Below, piece after piece: positions 40,802 to 52,007 of a stretch of DNA of 64,000 nucleotides (positions are counted from its first letter, which is position 1; each line of letters begins with the position of its first letter). Origin of the DNA: Hippopus hippopus. Its lineage: Eukaryota > Mollusca > Bivalvia > Cardiida > Cardiidae. The stretch is taken from contig OX328103.1 of the NCBI GenBank assembly GCA_946811185.2, positions 5,088,132 to 5,152,131 on the forward strand. Direction: 5' to 3'. The position numbers and the translations under genes are program-made. The notes below the pieces were generated by a model. The model was not told the DNA's origin. It saw nothing but the letters and a program-made list of their open reading frames with translations, and did not search any database.

Positions 40802-41067
40802 GAGCCATGCTGTGTCAAAAGGGGATTCAATGCATCTGCAAAAAAGTATCGGCACTGGTCAGCCTGCGCAGTCAGCGCAGGCTGACCTGAATCGAAACTT
40901 TTTTGCTATTAATAAACATTTTGCATGTCCAAGCACCATTCTACCTCATCATTCAGTCGTTTGACAAAACAAAATGGACTTTATGTATCAACAATTATGT
41001 CATGGTTTACTTTGTATGATACATCACGAAGATGTATTAATACCCCCTTTTTAGCAGAGCACGGCTC
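40802..41067. mobile_element. Hp3 element with exact AAAT duplication
   Basis: GAGCCATGCTGTGTCAAAAG to CAGAGCACGGCTC; near-perfect central hairpin with CTGCGCAGTCAGCGCAG. AAAT at 40798-40801 and 41068-41071. Confidence 0.9.
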
Positions 41068-41214
41068 AAATTTAAAACGAAGAAACGGGTAAAAAAGTTG
41101 ATACCATACACAATGTAGGTATACATTTGATACAAGGAAATGGTACCCGAAACACAAAATGTCGGCAAGTAAATTAGCGATAAAACCGCCTGACAGCGCC
41201 ATCTACAAAGATTT

Positions 41215-41477
41215 GAGCCGGGCTCTGAGAGAAGAGGGCTAAATGTATCTCCGTGATGTATCATACAAGGCAAGTCATCATATAATCATGGCTCCATAAA
41301 AGTCCATTTTGTCTAATAGTTGACTGAATCATGCGGTACACTGCTCCTTTGACATACAGAAAAATTGACGAATAGTGAAAAGTTTCGGCCCAGGTCAGCC
41401 TGCGCGGACGGCGCAGGCTGACCTGGGTCGATACTTTTCGCAGATGCATTAAGCCCCCTTTTCACAGAGCAGGGCTC
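41215..41477. mobile_element. Hp3 element with exact ATTT duplication
   Basis: GAGCCGGGCTCTGAGAG to CAGAGCAGGGCTC, opposite orientation to the copy before it. Hairpin CAGGTCAGCCTGCGCGG and complement. ATTT at 41211-41214 and 41478-41481. Confidence 0.9.
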
Positions 41478-41689
41478 ATTTACATCATTGTCGTATGGGG
41501 ATTTAGTTACAGATATTAATGAGAAATTCGAGTGGAAGCTTCCAAATGTCGGCTTAAATATGATGATTTTCCTGTTATCGCCTCATCTACTCATTTTAAC
41601 GTCAGTTTACTAGCTTCCGATACCCTCTGCGATAAAAATAATGGGAATTTAGTTTATTACTGACGAGCTAGAATAATGTCAGATTAACT

Positions 41690-41915
41690 GTTTTATCAGA
41701 CGATCAGAAAATCTTAGACCTGTCCAAATTGAAAGAATTTGCAGACGACAAAATCAATCTGAAAAAGAATTGAAATTGGTTTTTAGAAGGGTAGAAAATA
41801 TTGCGGGAAAAGGAGAAAAATACTGGTTACCACAATTTTCTCTTTTTCCCGCTACGTTTTCAAAAGACTTTTTCTTCAAGGTCATTTTAACTCGGGATTG
41901 TGTGGTAAAGGGTTA
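41690..41915. mobile_element. Hp1, first of a pair
   Basis: Hairpin with TACTGGTTACCACAAT centre. Right end TGTGGTAAAGGGTTAA is shared with the start of the next copy. Confidence 0.82.
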
Positions 41916-42127
41916 ACTCTTTGCCAAAACGGTCCAGTGTTATAGCGACTCTCCCAAACAAAAATTTGAAAACATTGTGGGAAAAGGAGAAAATACTGGC
42001 GACCAGCTTTTTCTCTTTTTCCAATAATGTTTTCTGCCAACTATACACCATTCGTTGAGTCATTTTCTATTTCTCGTTTTCAAATGTTTTCATTTTAGAC
42101 AGTCTTAGTCATATTGTAAAATGTTTA
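41916..42127. mobile_element. Hp1, second of a pair
   Basis: CTCTTTGCCAAAACGGTCC start; hairpin ATACTGGCGACCAGCTT mismatched; right end CATATTGTAAAATG. Confidence 0.8.
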
Positions 42128-42159
42128 CCCTAGAAATGTCAAGCCTAATTTCATTTCAT

Positions 42160-42245
42160 GCTTTAGTGGACAGTGTAGATCCAAGATCAGACTGCACAGT
42201 CCTTGCAGTCTGACCTTGGATCTACATTGTCCGGATTCTTAAGGA
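42160..42245. mobile_element. Hp2 partial
   Basis: GTGGACAGTGTAGATCCAAG to GATCTACATTGTCCGG, hairpin GATCAGACTGCAC / TGCAGTCTGACC. Confidence 0.75.
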
Positions 42246-42299
42246 TGTTCTAACAAAAATAGCATTGAAAAAGCAGTATTACGATCCATTTAACAAATA

Positions 42300-42533
42300 T
42301 TAACCCTTTACCTGCTAAATAAACGAAATGAAACTTTCAAGCCGATAGTGAAAACCAAAATTTTGCTAGTTCAAAGGCATTTTCTTGAGAAAAATACCCC
42401 TATATTGGACAGTGTAGATTCTTATCGGACAGTGTAAATCCAAGATCAGACTGCATGTTTTGTGCAGTCTGATCTTGATCTACACTGTCCGCAAAAGGTC
42501 CTTAAGTCGCGCTTAGCAGCCAAAGAGATAAAC
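42300..42533. mobile_element. Hp2 element, reverse
   Basis: CCTTTACCTGCTAAATAAACG start, end CGCTTAGCAGCCAAAGAG. It contains a short duplication: CTATATTGGACAGTGTAGAT and CTTATCGGACAGTGTAAATC occur back to back before the hairpin. Confidence 0.85.
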
Positions 42534-43773
42534 ATACGTGTAATTCATGTGATACGATAAGGATTAAAACTGCTATCAAAGTTTTAAATTTTTATTCATT
42601 TTCGATGCATAGCGGGGCTGACTTTAATGACCTCCCAATTGTATTTCTTTTGTGTGCTAAACAGTGTTAATTTGCATGATTAAGCATTTATCCCCAAATG
42701 CACTATGTGTATTAATATCAGTTGCTGAGAATCAATCTGTTTCTCCACAGTGAACAATGAATTTTGAAATATCCTTCTAGAATCTGATTTTTTTTTTTCA
42801 GTTTATTATATTATCATGGGGCTATGGTTTAATCATGGGAATACACTTTTGGCCTGGATATTAGCACTATAACAAATTTACAGATATGGTTATACATGTA
42901 CCTTTTTTAATGCTGAGCCGGCAGATGGTGAAAACTGTTTTTTGAGCAAAGTTACTTCGAATTTGAAAGTGTGATTTCATTAAAAAGAAATAAAGAAATG
43001 CATGCAATTGACAGCATTCTGTGCTGTCCAGATAGTCAAGATCCAAGTAAAACTGTACGGAACTGGAAGTCTGATCATGGACTTACCGTGACGGTTACAT
43101 TTCACAGTGAAACACGAGTTCATTTGTCATGGGCGTAGGGGCAGGGCCCCTATTTTTTAATGGGGATGGTAATTTTTCTGATATAGTAAGGCCACTGTCG
43201 AAAAAGGATGTACATGTATGTATACTTCTCTTAAAAAAGCATTTTTCCAACAATGTTTGCAAAAATATTCTTCTTGGGTATACAACAGATTGTTTTACAA
43301 TAGTTGCCCATTCCTAATTTTGCTGACCTTCCTCAGATTTTTTTTTTTTTTTTAAATCTTACAGCCTAAATCTATTATCATGGAAATAAAAACTTCACAA
43401 CTGTATTCTAAATTGACTTTTTTGTGTGAGAAAATACAACGTTTAAAATAATTGAACTTGTACATACAAGACATGCATGCAAATTCAAGCAACGCGTTGT
43501 CCTTTATATAAATAAGTGACAGAAAACCGATTAGTTGATCATCGTTTTACACTCATTTACAAATGAATAGATGTATCAAGTAATGTAATAGGGCAATTGG
43601 TAAACCATAAATATTAGATCCGAAGTTTTTAGGAATTTGGTACATAAAGAGCTATAATCAAAGTTTTACAAACGCAGTGGTGGACGGGTTCTAGTTAAGC
43701 TGGTCACCGTTTAGTTGTTAATATACAGATACATACGCTTGCTGTAATAGGGGAGGTAACCAGTCTAGGTTTT
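42534..43773. other. no gene recognised
   Basis: Long AT-rich stretch with no exon. A decayed Hp2b-type hairpin is possible at 43025-43085 (CAAGATCCAAGTAAAACTG / TCTGATCATGGAC). Confidence 0.5.
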
Positions 43774-44115
43774 AGTAGGCTTCATAATGTTTTACAGTAT
43801 TATGAAACAAATTTCTCCCATTATCATGGCGACAACTCACTTATCCGTCTGTTTCTCGGTTCTATTATTGCTTAACTTGGCTCTGAATAGCTTTGCTAAA
43901 TGAAACTCTCTCGTGAGACCGAAGATTTCCAAATAACAAGTACAACGCCACTAAGCCGTCGACAGTTCTGTTCAGGAAGGTTTTGTAGCCTGTAAGTCGT
44001 TATTGGCTGAACGCACTGTGTAGTAGCATACATGTGATTAAGGAATATGAAAATCAAGATTAGATTGCATATAATAAACGATCTCATCATTGCCTATGAC
44101 ATGGTGCAAGATTAA
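43774..44115. repeat. tandem duplication, unit 1 (SINE-derived in part)
   Basis: Runs from TAGGCTTCATAATGTTTTAC to TATGACATGGTGCAAGATTA. Words GGTTTTGTAGCCTGTAAGTC and GCCACTAAGCCGTCGACAG recur 385 bp further on. The start resembles minus-strand SINE-3 body. Confidence 0.8.
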
Positions 44116-44159
44116 GCTTTAAACTTGTTTTGATCTACAAACATGAATAGATGGATTCT

Positions 44160-44495
44160 AATAGGCTCCGAAATGTTTTACGCCGTGTTCAAACAAATTT
44201 CTCTCATACTACCCCAACAGCTCACTTACACGTCTGTCCATCGATTTCACTAGTGATAAGCTTGGGCTCTTGCAAAAGGTAAGTCACGGGCGAAACCAAG
44301 GATTTCCAAGTTATAATTAAAATGCCACTAAGCCGTGGACAATTCCTTTCTGGAAGGTTTTGTAGCCTGTAAGTCTTAATTTGCAGAACGCACCTTGCAG
44401 TAAGCATACATGTAATTAAGGCATATGAAAATCAAGATCAGACTTCATAGAATACATAATCTCCACATTGCCTATGATATGGTGCAAGATTCTGT
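44160..44495. repeat. tandem duplication, unit 2
   Basis: Runs from TAGGCTCCGAAATGTTTTAC to TATGATATGGTGCAAGATTC, collinear with unit 1 throughout; about 75-80 percent alike by eye, with small indels. Confidence 0.8.
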
Positions 44496-44614
44496 TTTTT
44501 TTTCTTCTGATCTTGTTCCTCGGGATCAACACAATACAATACAGCGTGGCAGCGTGACCTAAAAGCACATAACTTTAAACCTGTCTTGAGCAACCACCGT
44601 GGGCAAGTGATAAC

Positions 44615-44790
44615 GTTTGCCTCTTTACCACACAGCCCCTGAGAAAACATGGCTTTTGAAAACATTCAGGAGAATGAAGAAAATGCTGTTTTTACCAGCA
44701 TTTTCTCCATTTTTCCACAATCTTTTCTACCTTTCCAAACGCAAATTTACTCATTTGAACCGTATCTAATATGTCGTTTGAAAACGCTTT
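44615..44790. mobile_element. Hp1, right end truncated
   Basis: CCTCTTTACCACACAGCCCC start; hairpin ATGCTGTTTTTACCAGCAT has gained a small loop; right flank ends at CGTTTGAAAACGC. Confidence 0.78.
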
Positions 44791-45464
44791 CAGTTTTGAA
44801 AATGATGCAACTTGTTATAGACAGACATTGTTCCCATTTTCTTCTAGATGTATAAAGGAATAAAGAAGAAAAAAAAAACGATTTCAGTCAAAGCCCTAAA
44901 ACGTTCTTGTCCGACATAATAATGTCGTTAAAGAGCTTGTATTACCAACAATAAAACACAACTTTGATGTCATCGAATTATGCACGTCTTTTTCATTTTC
45001 TCTAGCATAGACATGCGTTTATTTACCTGTTTAGCGGAACAATTGTAATACCAATGACACGCTAAATCTGAAACCTAATTTGCATTCCCCAAAAAGAAAA
45101 AAAAAAAGAATCTGTAAGAAACGGTAGAATGAAAACCGAAAAGCCACAAGGTATGTAGCGCCGTTTGTTCAGTCTAATTTAGATTTACGTCACTAAGATA
45201 TTCGCATAAGAACGTAACAGTTTTTTTCCGTAACTTTTCACTAAACAAAATATTAAAGTTTTATTGTGCGTGTGATATCATTATAATTTTAGAGCACTTC
45301 TGTGATATTATATTAAGCAACCAGCAATTACAATGTTGAGTACCCAAATTTAGGTTTCAAATGCAATTTTTTGTCTATTAAATCGTCAATATGGACAGCT
45401 TTCATCTTCACAGGTCTATATTATGGCCTGCATTAAGCAGCATTTTTTCCAGCATCACCGGCTT
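44791..45464. other. no gene recognised
   Basis: No supported feature. Confidence 0.45.
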
Positions 45465-45691
45465 AACTCTGTACCAAACGACAAAATTCTAGACTTCTCC
45501 AAATTGAAAGCATTTGCAGACGACAAGTTAGATGGAGCTCAAATGATAGAACTTTTCTTTGATACGATAGAAAACATTGTGGAAAACGAAGAAAATGCTG
45601 GTTACCAGCATTTTCTTCTTTTTCCACAATGTTTTCAAAAGGCTTCTTCCTCACGGTCGTTACGACTCGTAATTGTGTGGTAATGGGTTAA
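45465..45691. mobile_element. Hp1, complete
   Basis: TTAACTCTGTACCAAACGAC start, perfect core ATGCTGGTTACCAGCAT with arms GTGGAAAACGAAG / CTTCTTTTTCCAC, end GTGTGGTAATGGGTTAA. Confidence 0.88.
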
Positions 45692-45757
45692 ACTAATCGT
45701 TTCGCCGAGCCGCCATAGATCAATAGGATTGCTCAGGGTTAGATACTCGAAATATAT

Positions 45758-46022
45758 GAGTCATGCTCTGGCAAAAGGGGTTTTTATGCATTCCCGTGAT
45801 GCATTATATACCAAGCAATTCATTATATGAATACGGATCCATAAAAAACATTTTGTCTAATAGCCGACTTAATCATGCAGTACACTGGTCCTTTGTCGTG
45901 CAGAAAGTTGCCCAATTGCAAAAAAGTGTCCACTCAGGTCAGCCTGAACGGTCTGCAGAGGCTGACCTGGGTCGATACTTTTTTTCAGATGCATTAAGCC
46001 CGCCTTTCACAGAGCATGGCTC
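45758..46022. mobile_element. Hp3 element
   Basis: GAGTCATGCTCTGGCAAAAG to ACAGAGCATGGCTC; hairpin CAGGTCAGCCTGAACGG mismatched. Flanks ATAT and AAAT. Confidence 0.85.
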
Positions 46023-46394
46023 AAATAAAATAGAAGTTTTATGTTCAGTGATTTGCAGTAAAGTAAGAAAAATCCAAAATAATTACGATTTTGTACCATT
46101 TGTGGCCAAAATCGCACATAGAATTATTCCAGTCTTGCCCCAAACACACCCAAAGACTTGCCCAGACTTTTAAGGGTTTCATACAGAAATGTCCAAGATT
46201 CCGGATTTAAGAAAACACGAGAAAAGGTCATTTTTTTTTTTTCACTGTGATAAACGACACCATTTATATTTTTATCAGTGCACTAAACGATTCAAGATGT
46301 CTCCCGAAAAATTGTACGATGGTATCTTACATAGAATTTCTTGTTTGACAATGGGTGTGAAATTACAATCTCCGTCTAGCTTGTGATAAGGTGC
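46023..46394. other. no gene recognised
   Basis: The 136-codon plus ORF at 45763-46173 is mostly Hp3 sequence and is rejected as a gene. Nothing else seen. Confidence 0.45.
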
Positions 46395-46608
46395 GCTTAA
46401 CTCTTAGGCTGTTAAGCGCGACTGCAGGACCTTTGCGGACAGTGTAGATCAAGATCAGACTGCACAGATCGTGCAGTCTGATCTTGGATCTACACTATCC
46501 GATAAGGAGATATTTATTCCCCCAAAAAATAACTTTGACATAGCAATATTTGGGTTTATAGTATGAGCTCGAAAGTTTCATTTCACTTAATTAGCAGGCT
46601 AATGGTTA
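46395..46608. mobile_element. Hp2, complete
   Basis: TTAACTCTTAGGCTGTTAAG start; hairpin GATCAGACTGCACAG / GTGCAGTCTGATC; end TAGCAGGCTAATGGTTAA. Confidence 0.88.
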
Positions 46609-46822
46609 ACTCTTTCAGTGCCTAGTATATATACGTGACTCCTTTCGACGGCTGTAAGTAGAATCCACTGAAACTTAGAAAGATTTTTTTAGATTACAGG
46701 TCTGACTAAAAAGGCGGAAGGCATAGATTCAAGATCAGACTGCACGTTCCGTGCAGTCTGATCTTGATCTATGCCGTCCGCAAAGGTTCCTGTTTTCTAC
46801 TGTTGAGCCAAAAGGATTAACG
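46609..46822. mobile_element. Hp2b, complete reference copy
   Basis: Starts CTCTTTCAGTGCCTAGTA, passes CGACGGCTGTAAGTAGAATC and CACTGAAACTTAGAAAG, has hairpin GGCATAGATTCAAGATCAG / CTGATCTTGATCTATGCC, ends GAGCCAAAAGGATTAA. Only the inner hairpin is shared with Hp2. Confidence 0.82.
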
Positions 46823-46917
46823 ATGGCGAATTATAATTCAGTGTGGGATTATCTCTGCATTTTTTATCGTTTTATGAGATTTAAATCCATTAATTCAGTA
46901 TCGCAAAATCTTTGTCA

Positions 46918-47110
46918 ATGTTTTCTTCCTGAAGGAGAAGAACTTTGAAAACATTCACGGTGGGAAGAGGAGAAAGTGCCGGTTAAAAACATGTTCTCCG
47001 TTTTCCTACAATGCTTACCTCTCTGTACAAAAATCCCTACACTTCTGGCACTTTTTATTTGTTTTCAGTTTGGACAAGTCTTCCGTTTATTTTTCATTTG
47101 GAATAGACTT
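46918..47110. mobile_element. Hp1, degenerate
   Basis: GAGAAGAACTTTGAAAACATT, mismatched hairpin GTGCCGGTTAAAAACATG, right flank CAGTTTGGACAAGTC. Confidence 0.65.
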
Positions 47111-47471
47111 GACCCCTTGCCACACAAGCAAATTTGTGATCTACACTATGGAGAAAAGAAGAGACTATAACGTTACTTTAACATGTGAATTTCGGAGACG
47201 ATTCTCGTATCTATTTTATTCTATTTCCACTACAGAATCATTTCATAACATATTTTTTATCATATACTCTTTACTCACATTCTTTTAAGTTGAGTTTTTC
47301 CTTCCATTCTTTCTTGCGCTCTAAATGACCCTGGATGTCGATGCGCCATAAAACACCATACATTCATTCCTTCATTCATACAATCAAGAAAAAAATCATG
47401 AAATGTAGATAATTTGGTAGGTCCAAGCAATTTCACCATTTTTTCATATTCTTTTAAAAGCCACTGAAGAT
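47111..47471. other. no gene; SINE tail remnant
   Basis: Around 47325-47395, GATGCGCCATAAAACACCAT followed by ATTC repeats resembles a SINE-3 tail. Otherwise nothing recognised. Confidence 0.45.
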
Positions 47472-47690
47472 TTTTTACCAAAAATTAAAATTTTAGGCTC
47501 CACTAAACTGATATCAATTGCAAACAACAAATTCGATGTAATTTATGAGGATTTCAGTCTTTGATATGGTTGAAAACGTTGTGGGAAAAGGAGAAAATGC
47601 TTGTTTCCAGCATTTTCTTCTTTTCCCACAATGCTTTCAAAAGCCTTCTTTTTCAAGGTCGTCCAACACGGGATTGTAAGGTAAAGGGTA
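47472..47690. mobile_element. Hp1 hairpin-centred element
   Basis: TTTTTTACCAAAAATTAAAAT start, hairpin ATGCTTGTTTCCAGCAT, end TAAGGTAAAGGGTAGG. Confidence 0.82.
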
Positions 47691-47793
47691 GGCCTAATGC
47701 AAATTCGTCAAAATGCCTTAGTACTAGGAAACGGATAATTTAACAGAAGTCTTCAGATAGTGTTTCTTTCGCCTTTATTTCTCTTTAGTATTG

Positions 47794-47851
47794 TTAACTC
47801 TTTATCAAATGACAAAATTTTAGAAATGAAATTACACAGGTGGGACAACTC
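47794..47851. mobile_element. Hp1 left-end fragment
   Basis: TTAACTCTTTATCAAATGAC followed by AAAATTTTAGAAATG, then interrupted by the TIR-minisatellite element. Confidence 0.55.
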
Positions 47852-47853
47852 TA

Positions 47854-48402
47854 CGGAATACCGTTAGGGCCATCGCCTATGAATTTGTTGATTTTAAACG
47901 CGATGCTCGATAGCACGATGGTGATAACGCGAAATCACGATACTACGATGGTGATAACGCGACAGTACGATGATTAAATATCGTGTTTTCATCATCGTAC
48001 TATCGCTTTATCGTCATGTTACTATCGCCTTATCGTCATCGTACTATCGCGTTATCACCATCGCACTATCGCGTTTTCATCATCGAACTATCGCGTTATC
48101 ACTATCGCACTATCGCGTTATCACCATCGTACTATCGCGTTGTCATCATCGTACTATCGCGTTATCGTCATCGCACTATCGCGTTATCACCATCATACTA
48201 TCGAGCATCGCGTTTAAAATCAACAAGTTCATGGGCGATGGCCCTAACAGTATTCTATCGCGTTATCACCATCGTACTATCGCGTTATCATCATCGTACT
48301 TTCGCGTTATCACCATCGTACTATCGCGTTATCACCATCTTACTATCGAGCATCGCGTTTAAAATCAACAATCTCATAGGCGATGGCCCTAACGCTATTC
48401 CG
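47854..48402. mobile_element. TIR element with minisatellite core
   Basis: 549 bp bounded by about 62-bp inverted repeats (47854-47915 and 48341-48402; CGGAATACCGTTAGGGCC at the left end against GGCCCTAACGCTATTCCG at the right), next to TA on both sides (47852-47853, 48403-48404). The interior is a 22-bp tandem repeat, unit ACTATCGCGTTATCACCATC plus GT. Two units at the left run in the opposite direction to the rest and the direction switches near 47970. An additional internal copy of the terminal repeat lies at 48199-48258. No credible gene: all three frames stay open because the repeat lacks stops. Confidence 0.9.
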
Positions 48403-48509
48403 TACAATTTTACATTTCAATCTAGTTGTCAACACGTATTTGTATATACCATTAAATGCGATGTACATGCATAAGTTGCAAAAAGTAATCTTAGTCCACT
48501 TCCAGCAAC

Positions 48510-48900
48510 CGGTCTTGGTGACATTCTTAGTCTAATTCTCAAAAAGTTTCTAATATGAAAGTAAAAATAATCGGACAGGCAAATCAAATGAGTCATGCTC
48601 TTTAAAATTGGGGTTTAATGCATCTGCAAAAAGTATCGACCAAAAAGTATCCGCACAGACTGACCTGTGTCGAAATTTGTTGCTTTCGGTAAATTTTTCT
48701 GCATGTTCAGGGACCACTCTACCTCAAGACTCAGCCGGTTATTAGACAAAACAGATTTTATGGATCCATGGTTATGTGATGGCTTGCTCGGTGTAATGTA
48801 TCATGGAGACGCATCAAAACTTGTCACTCAAAGTTTGCCGGAGCGTGTCTCAAATGGTTAAGCCTGTTGGAAATTGGGTTAATATCAAAATCTAAGTGCA
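48510..48900. mobile_element. Hp5 interrupted by Hp3
   Basis: CTTGGTGACATTCTTAGTC and TATGAAAGTAAAAATAATCGG on the left, AAATGGTTAAGCCTGTTGG on the right: the two halves of an Hp5 copy whose loop has received the Hp3 element. Confidence 0.72.
48590..48851. mobile_element. Hp3 in an Hp5 loop, exact AAAT duplication
   Basis: GAGTCATGCTCTTTAAAATTG to CCGGAGCGTGTCTC. Central hairpin decayed. AAAT at 48586-48589 and 48852-48855. Confidence 0.85.
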
Positions 48901-49834
48901 ATATAGAATAGTTGGTGAATACGGTTTTGACTGCATAGACTGCGGGCTGATCCTTTTTCACTATCTTCCGGAATGACACAAGAGTTTGTGACAGGCAGTA
49001 TTCCAATCTTCAAACTTCGTCAAGATCAAATTACAGTGAAACAACAATCAACTGCCTGTCAAAACAAATACAAAAATAGAACCACGTGGCGAGCACTAAA
49101 ACTAATTTCCACACTGAAGAGTTTCTAATCTAACATGGTAGTGACAATACGCCAAGTGTAAGTTGGACGTGCTATACTGTTGGATACCTACCGTATACAG
49201 AGATTAACAGCCTCGTATGGAAAGTCAACATATCTTGAAAACCAGCAGACAAAGGTCAATAGAATAAATAGCCTTTTAGTGACAAAAAGAGATATTTGAA
49301 AATATTCTAAACCCCACACGTGTATTTGTGTATTCAACAGCGGTGGCCACTTGACACATTGAAAATGGCAATATTTTCATTCGTAATAGCTCGCACTTCA
49401 TCGTGAAAGTGCGAGCTATTCATTTTCTGAAATTGCCCTCTTTATGCGCCGAGACGATTGAAGTATTCGAAACATTTCTCTTTTCTTCCCTCACGTTTAT
49501 GATTCTACATAAACAAAAACAAGACGCACGCAGTTTCTAATGGCACCATATTCTAAGTATGTGACGATGCAAAACTGGTGTTTATAAAAAGATGTATCCG
49601 CGGTTTAAACGGAGGCGTAACGATGATCAAGTAATTTTCATTTTCATTTGGACAAAACAGTGGCAATTTAAATGTCGAAGACAGAATACTTTAACGCTAA
49701 GTATAACTGTTTAAAAACAATTTTGTTGACCACCCAAGGGCCCTTGTTGATGTCTTGTATTTTATTTTTTCGCCATAAACCTCAATTTCAAAAACAATAC
49801 CAAAACTAGAACTTGTCTTTCTACAAAAAAAAAA
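48901..49834. other. no gene; short palindrome
   Basis: A compact inverted repeat AATAGCTCGCACTTC / GAAAGTGCGAGCTATT is present at about 49385-49420. No exon or family repeat recognised. Confidence 0.5.
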
Positions 49835-50216
49835 ACAGATGTCTCCCCCCTTTTTTGGTGTCAGAAGGAATAATAATTGATAAAGTTAATAACATTTTCT
49901 CCCAGATTTCTATTGCGGACACGAAATTGTACGTAAAATGGGTAAGGAAAATAATCAAAGGGAAATAACTGGAAAAATATACAAGCCAGAGTTATGGTTC
50001 TTGTGCATGAAACTTCGTCTCATGGTGCTTTACAAATGTGTGGAGTTTTATCAAAATATCTTAAAAGGTTTTCGAGTTACAGAGCGGACATGATTTGTGA
50101 CGGACAGACAAGCAGACAAACGAACAGACGGACAGACAGACGGACAGACGGACGCACAGGGAAAAACAATATGTCTCCCGACCCTGACGGGGGGGGGGGG
50201 GACATAATAATTGTAT
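49835..50216. repeat. dispersed repeat with GACA-type tract
   Basis: Begins ACAGATGTCTCCCCCCTTTT, passes CCAGAGTTATGGTTCTTGTG, includes a GACGGACAGACA tract at 50099-50160, and ends CAATATGTCTCCCGACC with a G-run. The two ATGTCTCCC words mark its ends. It resembles a repeat common in mollusc genomes (from memory, not searched). Confidence 0.6.
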
Positions 50217-51094
50217 AAATGTTGAAATTATATCCATACATATATTTACAGAAATACAAGTCAAATTGATTTCGCTGTGTGCCTGTTGGTATTTCAGTTG
50301 TTCCTTTTTCACGTCACGACTCCCATAGGCAAACGTGACACAAGATTCTATTTTGGACATGTTCAGATTAAGATCAGCCTGATTGCACAGACAGCGTCAG
50401 TAAACTAGTATCTACATCGTCCTACATGTATCTGCAGTTCCACCATTCATCAATTAATTCTTATCTGTGACCCACAGCTCTCTTTATTTGCTGACGAGTT
50501 GTATCTTGTGGCCTCACAAAAAAAAAAATGCGCCGAGAATGTTCTTTTTTTCTGCTAATCGACTCATCAATTTAGACCGTTTTGTGTTAAAGAAAAATGT
50601 TTATCTCTCTTATAGGCTGTTCTGGCGTTTGGACTTTAGCTATGGTTGAAAGCGAAGTACTTGCATCCATTTTTTTATTCTTTTTTCTTAATATTCAAAA
50701 ATGCCAAATTTCTTTTCCACAAATTCCTCCTTTTTTAAGCTAAATTTTTTTGTGAGTCAACATTTAGTCGACTGCGGGTTTCACAGTGCACCGCCCTGGT
50801 GTGTACCAAGTCAAACACACTGAAAGTAATTCGTGGCGGGCGGGGGTCCTTCTTTCGAATGTGTCTTTTTTTCACGTTATTTTCAACAGTTTAGTGTAGT
50901 ATTACTGAGCTGAGACAAAGTATACTACTGCACACACTTCGTCCGCTTCCGTGAAGACCCATTTTTTGTTGTTGTTGTTTTACTGGCATCAGAAAAGATA
51001 TCGTAACAACAATTATTACATTTAACCAGTTAGTTCGGAAGACGAGCCTTACCGAAATAGGGTCCGCGGAAATTGCCGATGTCCCGGTTGAATC
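50217..51094. other. no gene recognised
   Basis: A possible Hp2 remnant (AAGATCAGCCTGATTGCACAG) at 50370. Nothing else. Confidence 0.45.
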
Positions 51095-51280
51095 TTCAGA
51101 GTCAAAAATTCAGTTAACTATACTTATAAGTTTCTTGAGTTTTACCAGTACCAAGCTAGGGCTCTGACATGCATTCGGATATTTCGATGTAAATAGAGTT
51201 ATCTGTGGAAATCTGAGGGTAGAACTTCTAGTTGACAAATAATGAGCTTGTACCACTGAGCCACTGATTTGAGTTAAAGG
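51095..51280 (-). mobile_element. SINE-3-like fragment
   Basis: GAGTTTTACCAGTACCAAGC, TAGGGCTCTGACATGC and TACCACTGAGCCACTG (tRNA-like end). Confidence 0.6.
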
Positions 51281-51409
51281 GGCCTGTTTAGTTTTTATAA
51301 CGTAAATCAAATTCTCTTGTACAACGCAGGTACATAGAACTAGGTATATGCTTCTTCGAAATTGTATAAACTGTGCAGCAACGTTCGATAAAAAGGTGCT
51401 ATTTTGGGC

Positions 51410-51715
51410 GTTCAAAGTAACAGGATGGTCGTTTTGCAATTGGTTTCTCCGTATATTTTGATTTAATCAGATATGACATCAAACTGATCTGAATACAAAT
51501 TTTCGTAATCGACTCATGTTACTAATCATGCGACATTCCAGGCTTTGTGAAACTCTAACGCGAAATCCAAAATATCTTAAGAGGCTAAGAAGCCCTATAA
51601 GGAAATACCTGTTTTTTTCTGTACTTACTTTTGTATTTTTCTTCATTGATGGTTTGCCAAAAATCGTGTTAATTCAGTGATACATCATTTTTTTTTTTGT
51701 AAATTTGGCGAGATT
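51410..51715. repeat. dispersed repeat L, copy 2
   Basis: GATGGTCGTTTTGCAATTGG, ATCAGATATGACATC, CCAGGCTTTGTGAAACTC, ACGCGAAATCCAAAATATC, GAAATACCTG. Confidence 0.62.
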
Positions 51716-52007
51716 ACAAATTTCTGAATAGCCCCCTTTAAGATATAGCGCCAGTTGACAAAAGAGACGTTTAAATAGTAAGTACTGGCGCGTTGCTGAG
51801 CAAGATGCCCTGAAATCAGGCCAACAAATATTCAAGCCTTTGGTAACTATGTGCTACTTTGTGCACTTTTGCGTACATTCTCATCTTAGATCCACACTGT
51901 CATATACGGTGGATTTTCAGTTCCGGTGACAGAAAATTTGAAATTGCATTACTTAAATTTTTAATCATTGTCCGGAAATTATTTAGATTTAATCAGCAGT
52001 TTAACTT

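Noticed and set aside
44222..44407. Similar short minus ORFs in both units of the 43774-44495 duplication
   Set aside because: The shared peptide text follows from the DNA duplication; frames are not kept throughout and no start context or domain is present.
45763..46173. 136-codon plus ORF
   Set aside because: About two thirds is Hp3 element sequence; no domain, no splice support.
47970..48474. Two long overlapping plus ORFs (130 and 163 codons) rich in Arg, Tyr, Ile, Leu, Ser
   Set aside because: They are readings of the 22-bp tandem repeat in different frames; open frames result from the unit lacking stops.
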